Below, in pieces: positions 31,570 to 40,745 of a stretch of DNA of 64,000 bases (the first letter of the stretch is position 1; every line of letters starts with the position of its first letter). A model generated the notes under the pieces. That model saw only the letters and a program-made list of their open reading frames with translations, searched no databases and was not told where the DNA came from. The stretch comes from Candidatus Villigracilis vicinus (GTDB taxonomy: Bacteria > Chloroflexota > Anaerolineae > Anaerolineales > Villigracilaceae), in NCBI GenBank assembly GCA_016721315.1, contig JADKIL010000014.1, forward strand, positions 1-64,000, written 5' to 3'. The position numbers and the translations under genes were made by a program.

Positions 31570-32349
31570 ATGCATGAACGCCTTTCCTTCCATATAAAAA
31601 GAGACAGCTTTCTGCACAGTCTCAACCCGTTGACCAAATTGGTGCTCACTCTGGCGCTCATATTGATCGCGTTCACCTTCCCCTATTACTGGACGCCGCA
31701 CATCCTTGTGCTTGCCGCCATCATTCCACTCAGTCTGTTGGGAAAAGTTTTTCGTGAATTTTCCGTCACAGCCTTACGGCTCATCATCCCAGCGGCGGGC
31801 TTTCTATTTTTGATGCAAGCCTTCTTTCAACCCGTCGGCACAGACATCATCTTCAAATTCTATTTTCTGGATATGACCATGGAAAGCGTCCTATTCGCTT
31901 TCCGAAATGCCATGCGTGTTTTCGTGATGGTCTCGGCGTTCACACTTTTCCTCGTCACTACCCATCCCAGCGAATTGATGTCGGACCTCACGCGTCGCGG
32001 CTTGCCCGGTCAGTTCGCGTACGTCATCATTTCCACACTGCAAATTTTGCCTCAAATGCAAGCCAAGGCGCAGACCATCATCTCTGCCCAACGCTCACGC
32101 GGACTCGATACCGAAAGTAGCTTTCTCAAACGCGCTGGTTCGCTTATTCCGCTGATCGGTCCGCTCGTGTTCGGCTCGCTCGTGGAAGTGGAAGAACGCG
32201 CCATCGCCATCGAAGCGCGCGGCTTCACCTCCAAACAGGTCAAAACCTCTTTGCATGAAGTTCCCGACTCTGCATTCAATCAATTTCTGCGTTGGGCACT
32301 GCTGGTGTTCATCATCATTTCCATCGGGTTGAATTTATGGCTTTCGTAA
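31570..32349 (+). CDS. ecfT: ECF transporter T component
   Basis: A 259-residue membrane subunit that couples ATP hydrolysis to the S component. After four or five hydrophobic helices come two coupling motifs, AQRSRGLD and IEARGFTS, the Ala-Arg-Gly helices that insert into grooves of the two ATPases. It overlaps the first ATPase gene by 13 bases. Confidence 0.9.
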   Translation: MHERLSFHIKRDSFLHSLNPLTKLVLTLALILIAFTFPYYWTPHILVLAAIIPLSLLGKVFREFSVTALRLIIPAAGFLFLMQAFFQPVGTDIIFKFYFLDMTMESVLFAFRNAMRVFVMVSAFTLFLVTTHPSELMSDLTRRGLPGQFAYVIISTLQILPQMQAKAQTIISAQRSRGLDTESSFLKRAGSLIPLIGPLVFGSLVEVEERAIAIEARGFTSKQVKTSLHEVPDSAFNQFLRWALLVFIIISIGLNLWLS

Positions 32350-33176
32350 ATCTTCAAAACGTCACGTATAAATATCCGCTCACCAAAGAGCCGGTCCTGC
32401 AAAACCTCAGCTTGCAGATTCAGGAAGGTGAGTTTGTTTCGGTCATCGGTCCTAATGGCGCGGGCAAGTCCACGCTATGTTATGCGCTGGCGGGTTTCGT
32501 GCCGCATTTCTTCAAAGGCGAGATCTCCGGCGAGATCGAAGTGGACGGAAAACTCTCGAGCAAGTCCACGCTCGATACATGGGTGCTCAACGTTGGGCTG
32601 GCGTTTCAAAATCCATTCAACCAAATTTCCGGCGCGAAGTACACCGTCTTTGAGGAAATTGCGTTTGGGCTTGAGAACATCGGCGTGCCGCGTGATGAAA
32701 TGAAAAAACGAGTGGAGGATGCCATGTCCCTGACGGGAATCAGCGAGTTAGCTGACCGGTCTCCTTATTCTCTCTCTGGCGGACAGCAACAACGCGTCGC
32801 GCTGACCTCGATCCTGGTCATGCGACCCAGGCTTTTAGTCCTCGACGAACCCACCTCGCAAATGGACCCCATCGGCACCCGCGAAGTCTTCGGCGTGGTG
32901 CGAAAGATGGCAGAAGAAGGCATGACCGTTGTAATGGTTGAACACAAAGTGGAATGGATCGCTGAATTTGCAGATCGCGTCATTGCATTAAAAGAAGGTC
33001 AGATTCTGATGGAAGGCAAGCCAAACGAAGTGCTTACCTCAGACCTGCTGACAGAAAACGGCTTCGGCGTTTCGCGATACACCTCCACAGCACGAGAAGC
33101 GAAGAAACAAGGCTTGTGGAAAAAGCAAAATCTACCTGTCACGTTGGATGAGGCGGTGGAAGGGTTTAAGAAGTAA
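32337..33176 (+). CDS. ecfA1: ECF transporter ATP-binding protein (EcfA1 type)
   Basis: A 279-residue ABC ATPase: Walker A IGPNGAGKSTL, a Q-loop in FQNPFNQISG, the full signature YSLSGGQQQRVAL, Walker B LLVLDEPTSQMD, and the H-loop MVEHKVEW. The C-terminal ~50 residues form an extra domain often seen in ECF ATPases. The ATG at 32337 gives MAFVNLQNVTYKYP and overlaps ecfT; upstream in-frame codons lie inside ecfT. Confidence 0.92.
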   Translation: MAFVNLQNVTYKYPLTKEPVLQNLSLQIQEGEFVSVIGPNGAGKSTLCYALAGFVPHFFKGEISGEIEVDGKLSSKSTLDTWVLNVGLAFQNPFNQISGAKYTVFEEIAFGLENIGVPRDEMKKRVEDAMSLTGISELADRSPYSLSGGQQQRVALTSILVMRPRLLVLDEPTSQMDPIGTREVFGVVRKMAEEGMTVVMVEHKVEWIAEFADRVIALKEGQILMEGKPNEVLTSDLLTENGFGVSRYTSTAREAKKQGLWKKQNLPVTLDEAVEGFKK

Positions 33177-33237
33177 GGGCGAGGTCCTCTCGTCCTTTTT
33201 TGGATAACATATCATTGGGCACGGAGACCCCGCCCCA
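33175..33237. repeat. weak palindromic repeat between the two ECF ATPase genes
   Basis: Arms agggcgaggtcctctcg and ggagaccccgcccc pair imperfectly around attt-rich DNA. It looks like a degenerate member of the TAGGGGCGAGG family at 28617. Confidence 0.45.
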
Positions 33238-33249
33238 ACAAAAAAAATT

Positions 33250-34041
33250 ATGAACATAAACATCAACAACCTTCGTTTCACCTACCCCACCGGGTTGGAA
33301 GCTCTAAAAGGTATCAACCTCACTATTGATTCTGGCGAGCAGGTTGCTATTGTTGGGCAAAATGGCGCTGGAAAAACTACATTGGTGCGCCATTTCAATG
33401 GGCTGCTCAAACCGACTACCGGCTCTGTATCCATTGGCGATTGGGAGACGACGAAGCATTCCACAGCAAAGCTCGCTTCACGGGTTGGGTATGTATTCCA
33501 GAACCCCGATGAGCAGTTGTTCTCAAGAGACGTATTGACCGAAGTCTCGTTTGGTCCAAAAAACCTGGGGTACGCCAAAGAAAAGATCGATGAACTCGTC
33601 AAACGCGCGTTGAGTCTGACCGAGTTGAACGACAAGACGGAAACCAACCCCTACGACCTTTCTCCCACCTGGCGAAAAATGGTCGCACTGGCATCCATCA
33701 TCGCCATGGACACGCCCATCATCATCTTTGACGAACCCACCACCGGGCAGGACGCCGTCAATGTGGGGCGCATTGCGCACGTCATTGCTGAGTTGAAGAA
33801 GGAAGGCAAGACCGTCATCACCATTACCCATGATATTGATTTCTGCGCCGAGAACTTCGAGCGTGTCATCGCCCTCGCAAAGGGACAGGTCTTGCTCGAC
33901 GGCGCTGCCCGCGAGGTCTTGGGGCAGGAAGAAATTCTCGCGCAGACCTATGTTGACCCGCCGCAGTTGACGAGGCTGGGAAAACGATTGGGGTTGAAAG
34001 AGACAGTAACGAAGCAGGAAGAATTTCTGAAGGCAATTTAA
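33250..34041 (+). CDS. ecfA2: ECF transporter ATP-binding protein with a degenerate signature motif (EcfA2 type)
   Basis: A 263-residue ABC ATPase with normal Walker A GQNGAGKT (36-43), Q-loop FQNPDEQLF, Walker B IIIFDEPTTGQD and H-loop ITHDIDF. The signature normally read as LSGGQ is LSPTW (residues 137-141, in YDLSPTWRKMVAL). In an EcfA1-EcfA2 heterodimer this would spoil the composite site formed by the EcfA1 Walker A and this signature, leaving one full site. It is closed by a strong terminator. Confidence 0.9.
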   Translation: MNININNLRFTYPTGLEALKGINLTIDSGEQVAIVGQNGAGKTTLVRHFNGLLKPTTGSVSIGDWETTKHSTAKLASRVGYVFQNPDEQLFSRDVLTEVSFGPKNLGYAKEKIDELVKRALSLTELNDKTETNPYDLSPTWRKMVALASIIAMDTPIIIFDEPTTGQDAVNVGRIAHVIAELKKEGKTVITITHDIDFCAENFERVIALAKGQVLLDGAAREVLGQEEILAQTYVDPPQLTRLGKRLGLKETVTKQEEFLKAI

Positions 34042-34078
34042 TAAAGAAATGGCGACTCGCAAGTCGCCATTTCTTTAT
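34041..34078. terminator. strong bidirectional terminator
   Basis: A perfect 17-bp stem, ATAAAGAAATGGCGACT with AGTCGCCATTTCTTTAT, and loop CGCA. A/T-rich arms give U-runs in both directions, suiting the convergent ecfA2 and DUF296 genes. Confidence 0.92.
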
Positions 34079-34113
34079 ATTTTCATTCAAACCTGGGCGC
34101 GGTCTCCGCGCCC

Positions 34114-34512
34114 CTACTTTTTGTAAACTACCAACTCTTCATAGCCAGAATCATTTTCGAATAATTCACGCTTATAAACGACATCCTCTAACTCGAGAAG
34201 AATAATTTCAGCGGTGGTATAGATTTTGCAACCACTCACGAGATGTCCGCCGATGGTCACGCCGTCGCCGTCTGAGATGGCAACGTGGATGTGTGAACCA
34301 TGGATGGAAACTGTCCCGGTCATGGAGACGATCTCGAAATGACCGTCATAATCGTTGTAATATCCACGATTGGCGAGGCGCAGGGTGGCATGGGTTAAGC
34401 TGCCCACGCTGGAAAGCACACAACCTGCTTCGATGTTGTTTTCTTTTACAAAGCCTTCGATGGAGTCGAACAGGTCTTGTTGAGGTTTGAGGCGGAAGGT
34501 GTGAGTTTTCAT
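34114..34512 (-). CDS. PPC/DUF296-domain protein
   Basis: A 132-residue PPC/DUF296 protein with EAGCVLSSVGSLTHATLR, HGSHIHVAISDGDGVTIGGH and a trimer-forming IYTTAEIILLE strand. Some relatives, the AT-hook plant proteins, bind DNA; stand-alone bacterial versions are metal-associated trimers of unknown role. The minus-strand start has TAGAAT ending eight bases upstream, another leaderless candidate. Confidence 0.85.
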   Translation of the reverse strand: MKTHTFRLKPQQDLFDSIEGFVKENNIEAGCVLSSVGSLTHATLRLANRGYYNDYDGHFEIVSMTGTVSIHGSHIHVAISDGDGVTIGGHLVSGCKIYTTAEIILLELEDVVYKRELFENDSGYEELVVYKK

Positions 34513-34601
34513 AGTTGCTTATTCTAAAAGAGTAATTCTCCACTAGCGCTGACCACCTGCCAGGTATTTATACGACAGGTTTCCAACTTACTTGAATAAA
34601 T

Positions 34602-34994
34602 TTATGAGAGTTCTCCTTGTTTCTTCAAGTTAAACAATTGAATCAAAAAAACAATCCCCATTAACACGACAAAGAAATTGACGCTACGCCCTAACATAAG
34701 GTCGCCGACGACATTCACTAAAACAGCTCCGCCAAAAGACCAAATCGCAACAACTTTTCCTTTGAAGGTCATAATGGACGAAAAGAGAAGCAAAGCTCCA
34801 TAAGTAATGTCGATTGCAACCGACAAGGGGTCTATGGAAATAACATTCGCAGCGGCATTCATCAAATATAAATTCATGACGCCAGACACGACACTTAAAA
34901 CACCCAACACAGCAAGGATGATCATATAAGGCAAACGAATGTTTGACTTTTTTGTTATTTTATCTTTCAATTCTGTTGCTTCATTTAATGCCAT
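34602..34994 (-). CDS. small four-helix membrane protein of unknown function
   Basis: A 130-residue protein with about four hydrophobic helices (MIILAVLGVLSVVSGVMNLY, GALLLFSSIMTF, FGGAVLVNVVGDLML, FFVVLMGIVFLIQLF) after a basic N-terminus. I do not recognise the family. It stands alone on the minus strand, more AT-rich than its neighbours. Confidence 0.55.
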   Translation of the reverse strand: MALNEATELKDKITKKSNIRLPYMIILAVLGVLSVVSGVMNLYLMNAAANVISIDPLSVAIDITYGALLLFSSIMTFKGKVVAIWSFGGAVLVNVVGDLMLGRSVNFFVVLMGIVFLIQLFNLKKQGELS

Positions 34995-35079
34995 TTATTC
35001 CTCCATTATTTTAAATTATTTAATTAGGCATCTTGCATAAACAATTTGGATTCTTGAAGTTTTACTTCAGGTAATGTTG

Positions 35080-35110
35080 CCGAAAGCAAAACTTTCGGAG
35101 TCTTTTTTAC
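35080..35110. terminator. hairpin with T-run between two minus-strand genes
   Basis: CCGAAAG and CTTTCGG pair around CAAAA, followed on the plus strand by AGTCTTTTTT. Both neighbours are on the minus strand, so it would block stray plus-strand transcription rather than end a known gene. Confidence 0.4.
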
Positions 35111-35174
35111 CTTTTCACAAAGTCTATCCAGAGAAAGTAAAGCATAAATTCCCGCTCAAAATGTTTTGGTAAAT

Positions 35175-35735
35175 TTACCAGAACATAAAACCGGTCAGCC
35201 CGGTGAACCAGTCTATGAGAAATTGATAGAACTGCAAGCCGAGCAAAGCAACAATGGCTCCGAGAATGGCTCCAGCGATGATGTCTGAAAGGTAGTGTAC
35301 GCCCATGGCCACACGAGCTAAAGCTACCAGCGGCGCCCAAACCCAAAGGATAGTGGCAAGCCAGGGCGGGGCAAGAGCCGAGGCGAGGACTGCAATGAGA
35401 AAGGCGCGGGCGGCGTGTCCCGATGGGAAGGAGTGCGGGTCGGTGTTGCGGTAAATCCCGCCCCATTCGCCTTCAGGACGTTTGCGTTTGAAGAGGAACT
35501 TGACCGCCAGCACCACGACTGCCAAACCGGAGAGACCGAAGAACTCCACGGTTTCCCAGTGCCGCCATTCAGAGCTGCTGAAGAACCAGATGATGATGAG
35601 TGCCGCCGCCCAGAACCAAGAGTCGCCGGAGTGCGCGAAGAAGATGGCAAGGTTGCGCAAAAAACCCGGCTTTTCAGCAACGCGCATCTGACTGGAAAGT
35701 CGGGCATCGAGTTCGAGGATGGAACGCAGACTCAT
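35175..35735 (-). CDS. PAP2-family membrane phosphatase
   Basis: A 186-residue PAP2 phosphatase with all three motifs: KFLFKRKRPEG, PSGHAARAF and ARVAMGVHYLSDIIAGAILG (catalytic His in GVHYLSD, and PSGHA His). It is polytopic and probably acts on undecaprenyl pyrophosphate or phosphatidic acid. It overlaps the upstream nucleotidyltransferase gene by four bases. Confidence 0.92.
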   Translation of the reverse strand: MSLRSILELDARLSSQMRVAEKPGFLRNLAIFFAHSGDSWFWAAALIIIWFFSSSEWRHWETVEFFGLSGLAVVVLAVKFLFKRKRPEGEWGGIYRNTDPHSFPSGHAARAFLIAVLASALAPPWLATILWVWAPLVALARVAMGVHYLSDIIAGAILGAIVALLGLQFYQFLIDWFTGLTGFMFW

Positions 35736-36547
35736 TTTTTCGCTGCCGCCCTTGCTTTGGCTTTTTCAGAACGGATCTGGCGGGTGAGGTCTTCGCGCAT
35801 CAGTTCGAGTTGATGAGGTTTGTCCACATCCATACAGGGTTCGGCTTGCTGCCAGACAATGGCGCGACCTTTGATGCCGATGCGCTCTGAGGCACGCTCA
35901 ACCAGACTTTCAAGGGTGAATTGACGGGTGGCAAGTTGAAAGAGGGTGTCGAAGCCGATAATACCAGCCTGGCGCATAGGACTTTTACGGTTGCCGATGA
36001 GGGCTTCCCACACATCCATATGTTCTTTGATGATACTGATACGGGTGATGTTGATATCTGCGCCGCAAAGTTCAATGTCTTTGAGTTTGGTATATGTTCG
36101 TTTGGATTCGGGATAGCGTGCTTCCATCACTTCTTTGGGGCACACGCCGTAGTACAGGTCATCTTCGGTTTGCATGGCGGTTTTGACGAGCCAATCCACC
36201 ATGCTGCCGCGCAAAGCGGGAATGTCTGCAGAGCAGACAAGCAGGTGATCGGTATTGGGTTTCAACTCAAACGATTTTTCAGAACCGGCAACAATATTCG
36301 CCAACATACGTCCTTGATTGGAAATATAGTGTAACGGTTTGGAGCAGGCTAACTCGCTTTTTTGTGAAAGACCGATGATAATGATCTGGTCCACCGATTT
36401 GGATTCAGCAAGCGCGTCCACGATCCACTGTACCATGGGCTTGCCTGCCACATCGATCAATGCTTTGGAGCCGCCTTGCGAGTAGCGATACAACGGCTCA
36501 TTGGGTTGCGGGATGCCCCCAGCGAGGACAATGGCATTCATCTTCAT
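35732..36547 (-). CDS. MobA-like nucleotidyltransferase
   Basis: A 271-residue NTP-transferase-fold protein. The N-terminus NAIVLAGG is the nucleotide loop; KALIDVAGKPMVQWIVDAL holds the Lys and dimer region; LLVCSADIPALRG carries the metal-binding Asp. Its substrate is unknown; a lipid-head-group or cofactor precursor fits better than molybdopterin because no other molybdenum genes are near. It is coupled to the PAP2 gene. Start at 36547; AGGAG lies 12 bases upstream. Confidence 0.8.
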   Translation of the reverse strand: MKMNAIVLAGGIPQPNEPLYRYSQGGSKALIDVAGKPMVQWIVDALAESKSVDQIIIIGLSQKSELACSKPLHYISNQGRMLANIVAGSEKSFELKPNTDHLLVCSADIPALRGSMVDWLVKTAMQTEDDLYYGVCPKEVMEARYPESKRTYTKLKDIELCGADINITRISIIKEHMDVWEALIGNRKSPMRQAGIIGFDTLFQLATRQFTLESLVERASERIGIKGRAIVWQQAEPCMDVDKPHQLELMREDLTRQIRSEKAKARAAAKK

Positions 36548-36550
36548 ACG

Positions 36551-37456
36551 TTAGTTTAACTCCTGCAATTGGGGTTCAAAACCAAGTTTGATCAGCATTT
36601 CATCCAGCTCTGCAAAGGAGAGCGGGCGGTTTTTACCTGAGATGGCAACCAATGCCGCTTCCATCATGTTCGTACCGAAGGAACGTCCTTCTAATACAGG
36701 CGTGGTGGTGATGAGGTATTTAATACCGCACTTCTTGAAAAATGCCACATCGTCGGGCGTGGTGGTGTTGGTGACAACCACTTTGCCTTCCATGTCGAGG
36801 GGCATATTGCGTTTGATGTAATGACAGTCACCGGCAATGACAGTTGCCCAGTGATAGTACTTCTCCCACTTGGGGGTATGTTTTTCCTGCTTCTCGCCGG
36901 TGGGATAGATCCAATCGAAGGGCAAACGTCCAGCGATCGGCATGAGCAAAGCGGCAACGGTCTTTAATTGGCTTATTTTATGAATGGCGATCGGAATATC
37001 CAACCCGAACATGAGGTCACCGAAGACGGTTTCATACCCGGCATCTGCAAATGACTGCGACATCCCCCAGCGATCCACACCAACCGTGACCAACACCTTA
37101 CGCCCGCGCTGGCGGATGTATTCGCCGATCTTCGCATCCAAAAACGCCGGGGCTTTATTTTCCAACGTATTCTTTAATCCACCGCCATCTACAAGCGGCG
37201 TCTTCTTTACAAAACGCACCATCGGTTGTACAGAATATAAGGGATACCATTTGCCGTCTGCCAATGCCCCCAAGTCTGCACCACCAACACCGAATGCATC
37301 CACTTTTCCGTCCAGTTCCTGATATTTGAGTGCGGCAGCTTCCATATCCCCATCCGTGCCAATGCGTTCGATGCGTACGGTCTCGCCCAAGAGAGTAACT
37401 TCCACAGACTTATTTCGTTTCGATGATCCAATGCTGATGCTGACCGCATGTTTCAT
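36551..37456 (-). CDS. conserved protein of unknown function
   Basis: A 301-residue soluble protein. Visible features are FGVGGADLGALADGKWY, KKTPLVDGGGLKNTL, VLVTVGVDRWGMSQSFADAG in a nucleotide-binding-like turn, and YLITTTPVLEGRSFGTNMMEA. Similar proteins have been labelled dehydrogenases, but I cannot support a reaction. It lies three bases upstream of the nucleotidyltransferase, so the two and the PAP2 gene form an operon, possibly in lipid or cell-envelope metabolism. GGAGG precedes the start. Confidence 0.6.
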   Translation of the reverse strand: MKHAVSISIGSSKRNKSVEVTLLGETVRIERIGTDGDMEAAALKYQELDGKVDAFGVGGADLGALADGKWYPLYSVQPMVRFVKKTPLVDGGGLKNTLENKAPAFLDAKIGEYIRQRGRKVLVTVGVDRWGMSQSFADAGYETVFGDLMFGLDIPIAIHKISQLKTVAALLMPIAGRLPFDWIYPTGEKQEKHTPKWEKYYHWATVIAGDCHYIKRNMPLDMEGKVVVTNTTTPDDVAFFKKCGIKYLITTTPVLEGRSFGTNMMEAALVAISGKNRPLSFAELDEMLIKLGFEPQLQELN

Positions 37457-37503
37457 AAAAAATCCTCCAAGGAAATGTATTGTCAGGTCAGTTATATCAC
37501 GAT

Positions 37504-40500
37504 TCAGCTTTCGGGTTCGGCAGACGGCGCTTCAGCAGATGGCAGGGTAAAGTAGAAGGTAGACCCCTTTCCCGGTTCACTATTGACCCAGATCCTGCCA
37601 TTATGGATCTCAATAATTCGTCGGACGAGAGCAAGTCCCACCCCGGTGCCTTCCGAATCGGCTTCCAATTTGTTAAATAACCCAAAGATGCGTTCATGAT
37701 GAATCGATGGAATTCCAATTCCGTTATCGCGGATGTAGAAGATCAGCATACTGCCTTCCTGACCCAATTGACCAATCTCGATCCTTGGATTTTCGCTCAC
37801 GAACTTTGAGGCATTATCGATCAAATTCTGTACAACCTCCACCATCCGCTGGCGATCCACATAAACAGCATCCATGTCTTCCTGGATATGCACCTGAACA
37901 CGACTGGTTTGGATGCGTCCTTGCACTAAGTCAAGTGCGTCGTAAACGATCTCATTGAAGGGTACCAATTTCGGCGGGTTGACCAAACGCCCGATCCGCG
38001 AGAGGTCGAGCAGTTCATTCAACAGGGTTTGCATCTTATCCGTTGCATCTGAAATTCTTTTTACATCCCCACGCAGCCTTGGCAGGTTACCGGTGAGTGC
38101 ATCCTGTTCAAGAAAACCAAGAAACCCGCGGATGGTGATGATCGGGGATTTGAGATCATGCGAAACGGTATAGGTAAAACGCTCCAATTCGGCGTTTTTC
38201 CCTTCAAGTTCCTGGATTAATCCCTTTCGAGCAACAAGCTCTTTTTGTACCTCGCTGAAAAGACGGGCATTTTCCAAAGCAATGGCGACCTGATTGGCAT
38301 AGGTTACAGCCAATTCGGCATCTTTTTCGGAGAACTGACTAACACTATGCCCATCAAGGACGATGATGCCAATAACATTCCCCTTCACTTTTAACGGAAT
38401 AGCAAGCCAGGATCGAATGTGCGGATTCGGTCGGTCCCCTTTTTTGAAGGTTGGCATGGAAACTTGAACATCCTCAACAAGGATGTAAGGCGCTTGCCCC
38501 ACGATCAATGGATAGGATGGTTCATCCAAACTAACCTCGAATTTTCGTCCTATATGTTCTTCGGGCGGGTCCAACCTGCGGATACTGACGATCTCCAGCA
38601 CATCTGCCCTGAGCAATTGAACGGAAGCACTATCGTAGGGAATTACTTTTTCAAGCTGTTCGAGGATCAGGCTGACTGCCCGAGTCTCATCAAGAGTTTC
38701 AACGATGATCGCCATGCTTTCGCGCAGAGTCTCTGATTCAGCATTCTTATCCTCCAACTCTTTGATCAGTTTCTCGCGTTCGGTCTCCACCCATTTTCGC
38801 TGGCTGATATCACGCACCATGATAATGGCAGATTCAGAGGTGACTGGTGCCACACGCGCTTCAAAGAACTGGATCTCCTCCCCTGGCGGCATACCATACT
38901 CAAAGGCATGGACTTGTCCCGAAGAGAGGGCGCGCTCCAATGCGAACATGGTTTGCTGTAAGATACCCGCCGGGAACATATCCTTGATATTCCTGCCAAT
39001 GAATTCATGCGGTTCCATAATGGGCACCAGATCAGCAGACGCCATAAAATCCAGGAAGACACCGTCTTTTGATATCTCAAAGATCATATCCGGGATCGAG
39101 GCAATAATGGCGCGGGTACGCTCCTCGCTTTCCTTCAGATTACGCAGCGCCTGGCGTTTATCAGAGACATCATAGAACATGCAAAGAATACAGTTCTGAT
39201 TCTTAATATTGATCAATTCATAGTAAGCAATGGAAGAACGGGTCTCGCCATCCTCGCCAGTGAATTCCACTTCGACGTTTTCAAGCGAACCATTCTCCAG
39301 CAAGTCTTTTATGAACTGTCCGCGGGCTTCTTCATTCTGCCAGAAATGCAGGTCAAGAGCAGATTGTCCCAGCGCTTTTTCAGGAATCAGGCTGGACAAT
39401 TTCCAGAAAGCTTCGTTCGCTTCAAGAAAAACACCTTCATCCAAGGTCACAATGGAAATGGCGATGTTACCGTTGTTAAACACCTTACGGAAGCGGTTCT
39501 CACTCGAGCGTAATGCCTCTTCCGCAGCTTTCCTTTCGTTCAGTTCGCGCTGCGCTTCTTCATATAAACGAGCATTATCAATGGCAAGAGATGCCAGCGC
39601 CGCCAGTTTCTCGAGCGCAGAAACCTGCTCTAAATTAATGCGATGTTCATCTACTGTCGTGGCAACAAGCAGTACACCAAGGACTGTATCCCCAGTTTTT
39701 AGCGGAGCACCCGCTACAGATAATATTCTTTCATCAATGCCTTTAGGGTCTCTCCCCTCCCATGATTGGTATTCTTGCACCAAAACGGTTTCGCCGCGCT
39801 CCCAAACTTGGCCAGCGACGTCAACCCCTTTTTCAATAAGAACGCCATTTCGCTCTTCGTAAATCCCATTTCCCAACTCCTGCCTGAGGCTGGACCCATC
39901 CGGAAGGATAAGGTCAATACCAACATTGGGTGTACCAAGCAGGATACTAACCCGGACAAGAAGGGATTCGAGCAGCGGTTTTAATTCAAGGCGGTTAAGC
40001 AAGCCAAAGGTCGTTTCGTGAAGTGCAGTCAGGTAACTGGCTTGAACCTGCAGTTTTTCATCTGCGCGCAAACGCTCACGAAGTTCCAAACGCGCATCAG
40101 AAAGCGAACGGTTCAAACGCCGGATCAGAATATAGGTCAACACACAGGTGATGATAAAAACAGCGGAAAGATCGCGGGCATAGCTCAGCGGTGGGTCAAT
40201 GCTGTATTGTCGAATCCCCATATATTCCTGGTACGCAAAGAACCAGATCACCCCCAGACTAAGCAACCCTGTAAAAAGTCCTTCCATCCACCCAAGCAAC
40301 AACGCTGCCAACAACACAAGAATAGAGTAGGCAAAGACGGCTATATCCCGCAACCCGTCTGCTTCGACCGCCTGATAGGTAAGTGCTGACCAAATCAGAA
40401 CGACCATAAAACTGCCAGCCGTACGCACATGCCCCTTGCGGATCAAGACCTGGGTAAAGAAAAGGATAAAAAGTAAAGCTGGAAAAAATAACCTGGAAGA

Positions 40501-40668
40501 GACGCTTAGCCACTCCCCCGAAACCATACGGGAGATTGTCAGCAGAAGAACCATAAAAAACGCAACCCACCCAAATGTATTCAAGGTTTGAGCTGTGCGA
40601 GTCTTTTCTTCGTCTTCAAAAATAGATGGCGCAAACAAACGCCGAAACATATTTCGCATCAAGGTCAT
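37504..40668 (-). CDS. membrane sensor histidine kinase with GAF and PAS domains
   Basis: A 1054-residue sensor kinase. In order: about six N-terminal membrane helices (35-200), a coiled segment, GAF (about 215-385), two PAS-like domains (about 400-640), a second GAF (about 665-815), then HisKA with the phospho-acceptor in FTYTVSHDLKSPI and HATPase with NLIDNASKF, DNGIGIP and GTGVGLALVRRII. It has no receiver domain and no regulator beside it, so its partner is elsewhere; the nearest lone receiver is at 58536. GAF/PAS inputs suggest small-molecule or redox sensing. Confidence 0.92.
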   Translation of the reverse strand: MTLMRNMFRRLFAPSIFEDEEKTRTAQTLNTFGWVAFFMVLLLTISRMVSGEWLSVSSRLFFPALLFILFFTQVLIRKGHVRTAGSFMVVLIWSALTYQAVEADGLRDIAVFAYSILVLLAALLLGWMEGLFTGLLSLGVIWFFAYQEYMGIRQYSIDPPLSYARDLSAVFIITCVLTYILIRRLNRSLSDARLELRERLRADEKLQVQASYLTALHETTFGLLNRLELKPLLESLLVRVSILLGTPNVGIDLILPDGSSLRQELGNGIYEERNGVLIEKGVDVAGQVWERGETVLVQEYQSWEGRDPKGIDERILSVAGAPLKTGDTVLGVLLVATTVDEHRINLEQVSALEKLAALASLAIDNARLYEEAQRELNERKAAEEALRSSENRFRKVFNNGNIAISIVTLDEGVFLEANEAFWKLSSLIPEKALGQSALDLHFWQNEEARGQFIKDLLENGSLENVEVEFTGEDGETRSSIAYYELINIKNQNCILCMFYDVSDKRQALRNLKESEERTRAIIASIPDMIFEISKDGVFLDFMASADLVPIMEPHEFIGRNIKDMFPAGILQQTMFALERALSSGQVHAFEYGMPPGEEIQFFEARVAPVTSESAIIMVRDISQRKWVETEREKLIKELEDKNAESETLRESMAIIVETLDETRAVSLILEQLEKVIPYDSASVQLLRADVLEIVSIRRLDPPEEHIGRKFEVSLDEPSYPLIVGQAPYILVEDVQVSMPTFKKGDRPNPHIRSWLAIPLKVKGNVIGIIVLDGHSVSQFSEKDAELAVTYANQVAIALENARLFSEVQKELVARKGLIQELEGKNAELERFTYTVSHDLKSPIITIRGFLGFLEQDALTGNLPRLRGDVKRISDATDKMQTLLNELLDLSRIGRLVNPPKLVPFNEIVYDALDLVQGRIQTSRVQVHIQEDMDAVYVDRQRMVEVVQNLIDNASKFVSENPRIEIGQLGQEGSMLIFYIRDNGIGIPSIHHERIFGLFNKLEADSEGTGVGLALVRRIIEIHNGRIWVNSEPGKGSTFYFTLPSAEAPSAEPES

Positions 40669-40713
40669 TATAAAACAATAGGCATTAGTAAGAAACGATC
40701 AGATTAAATAAAG

Positions 40714-40738
40714 AGGCGGAATGCATGGCATTCCGCCT
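40714..40738 (-). terminator. terminator of the fumarase operon
   Basis: AGGCGGAATGC and GCATTCCGCCT pair around ATG; read on the minus strand the hairpin is followed by CTTTATTTAAT, eight bases after the fumarase beta stop. Confidence 0.7.
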
Positions 40739-40745
40739 GGTCGTA

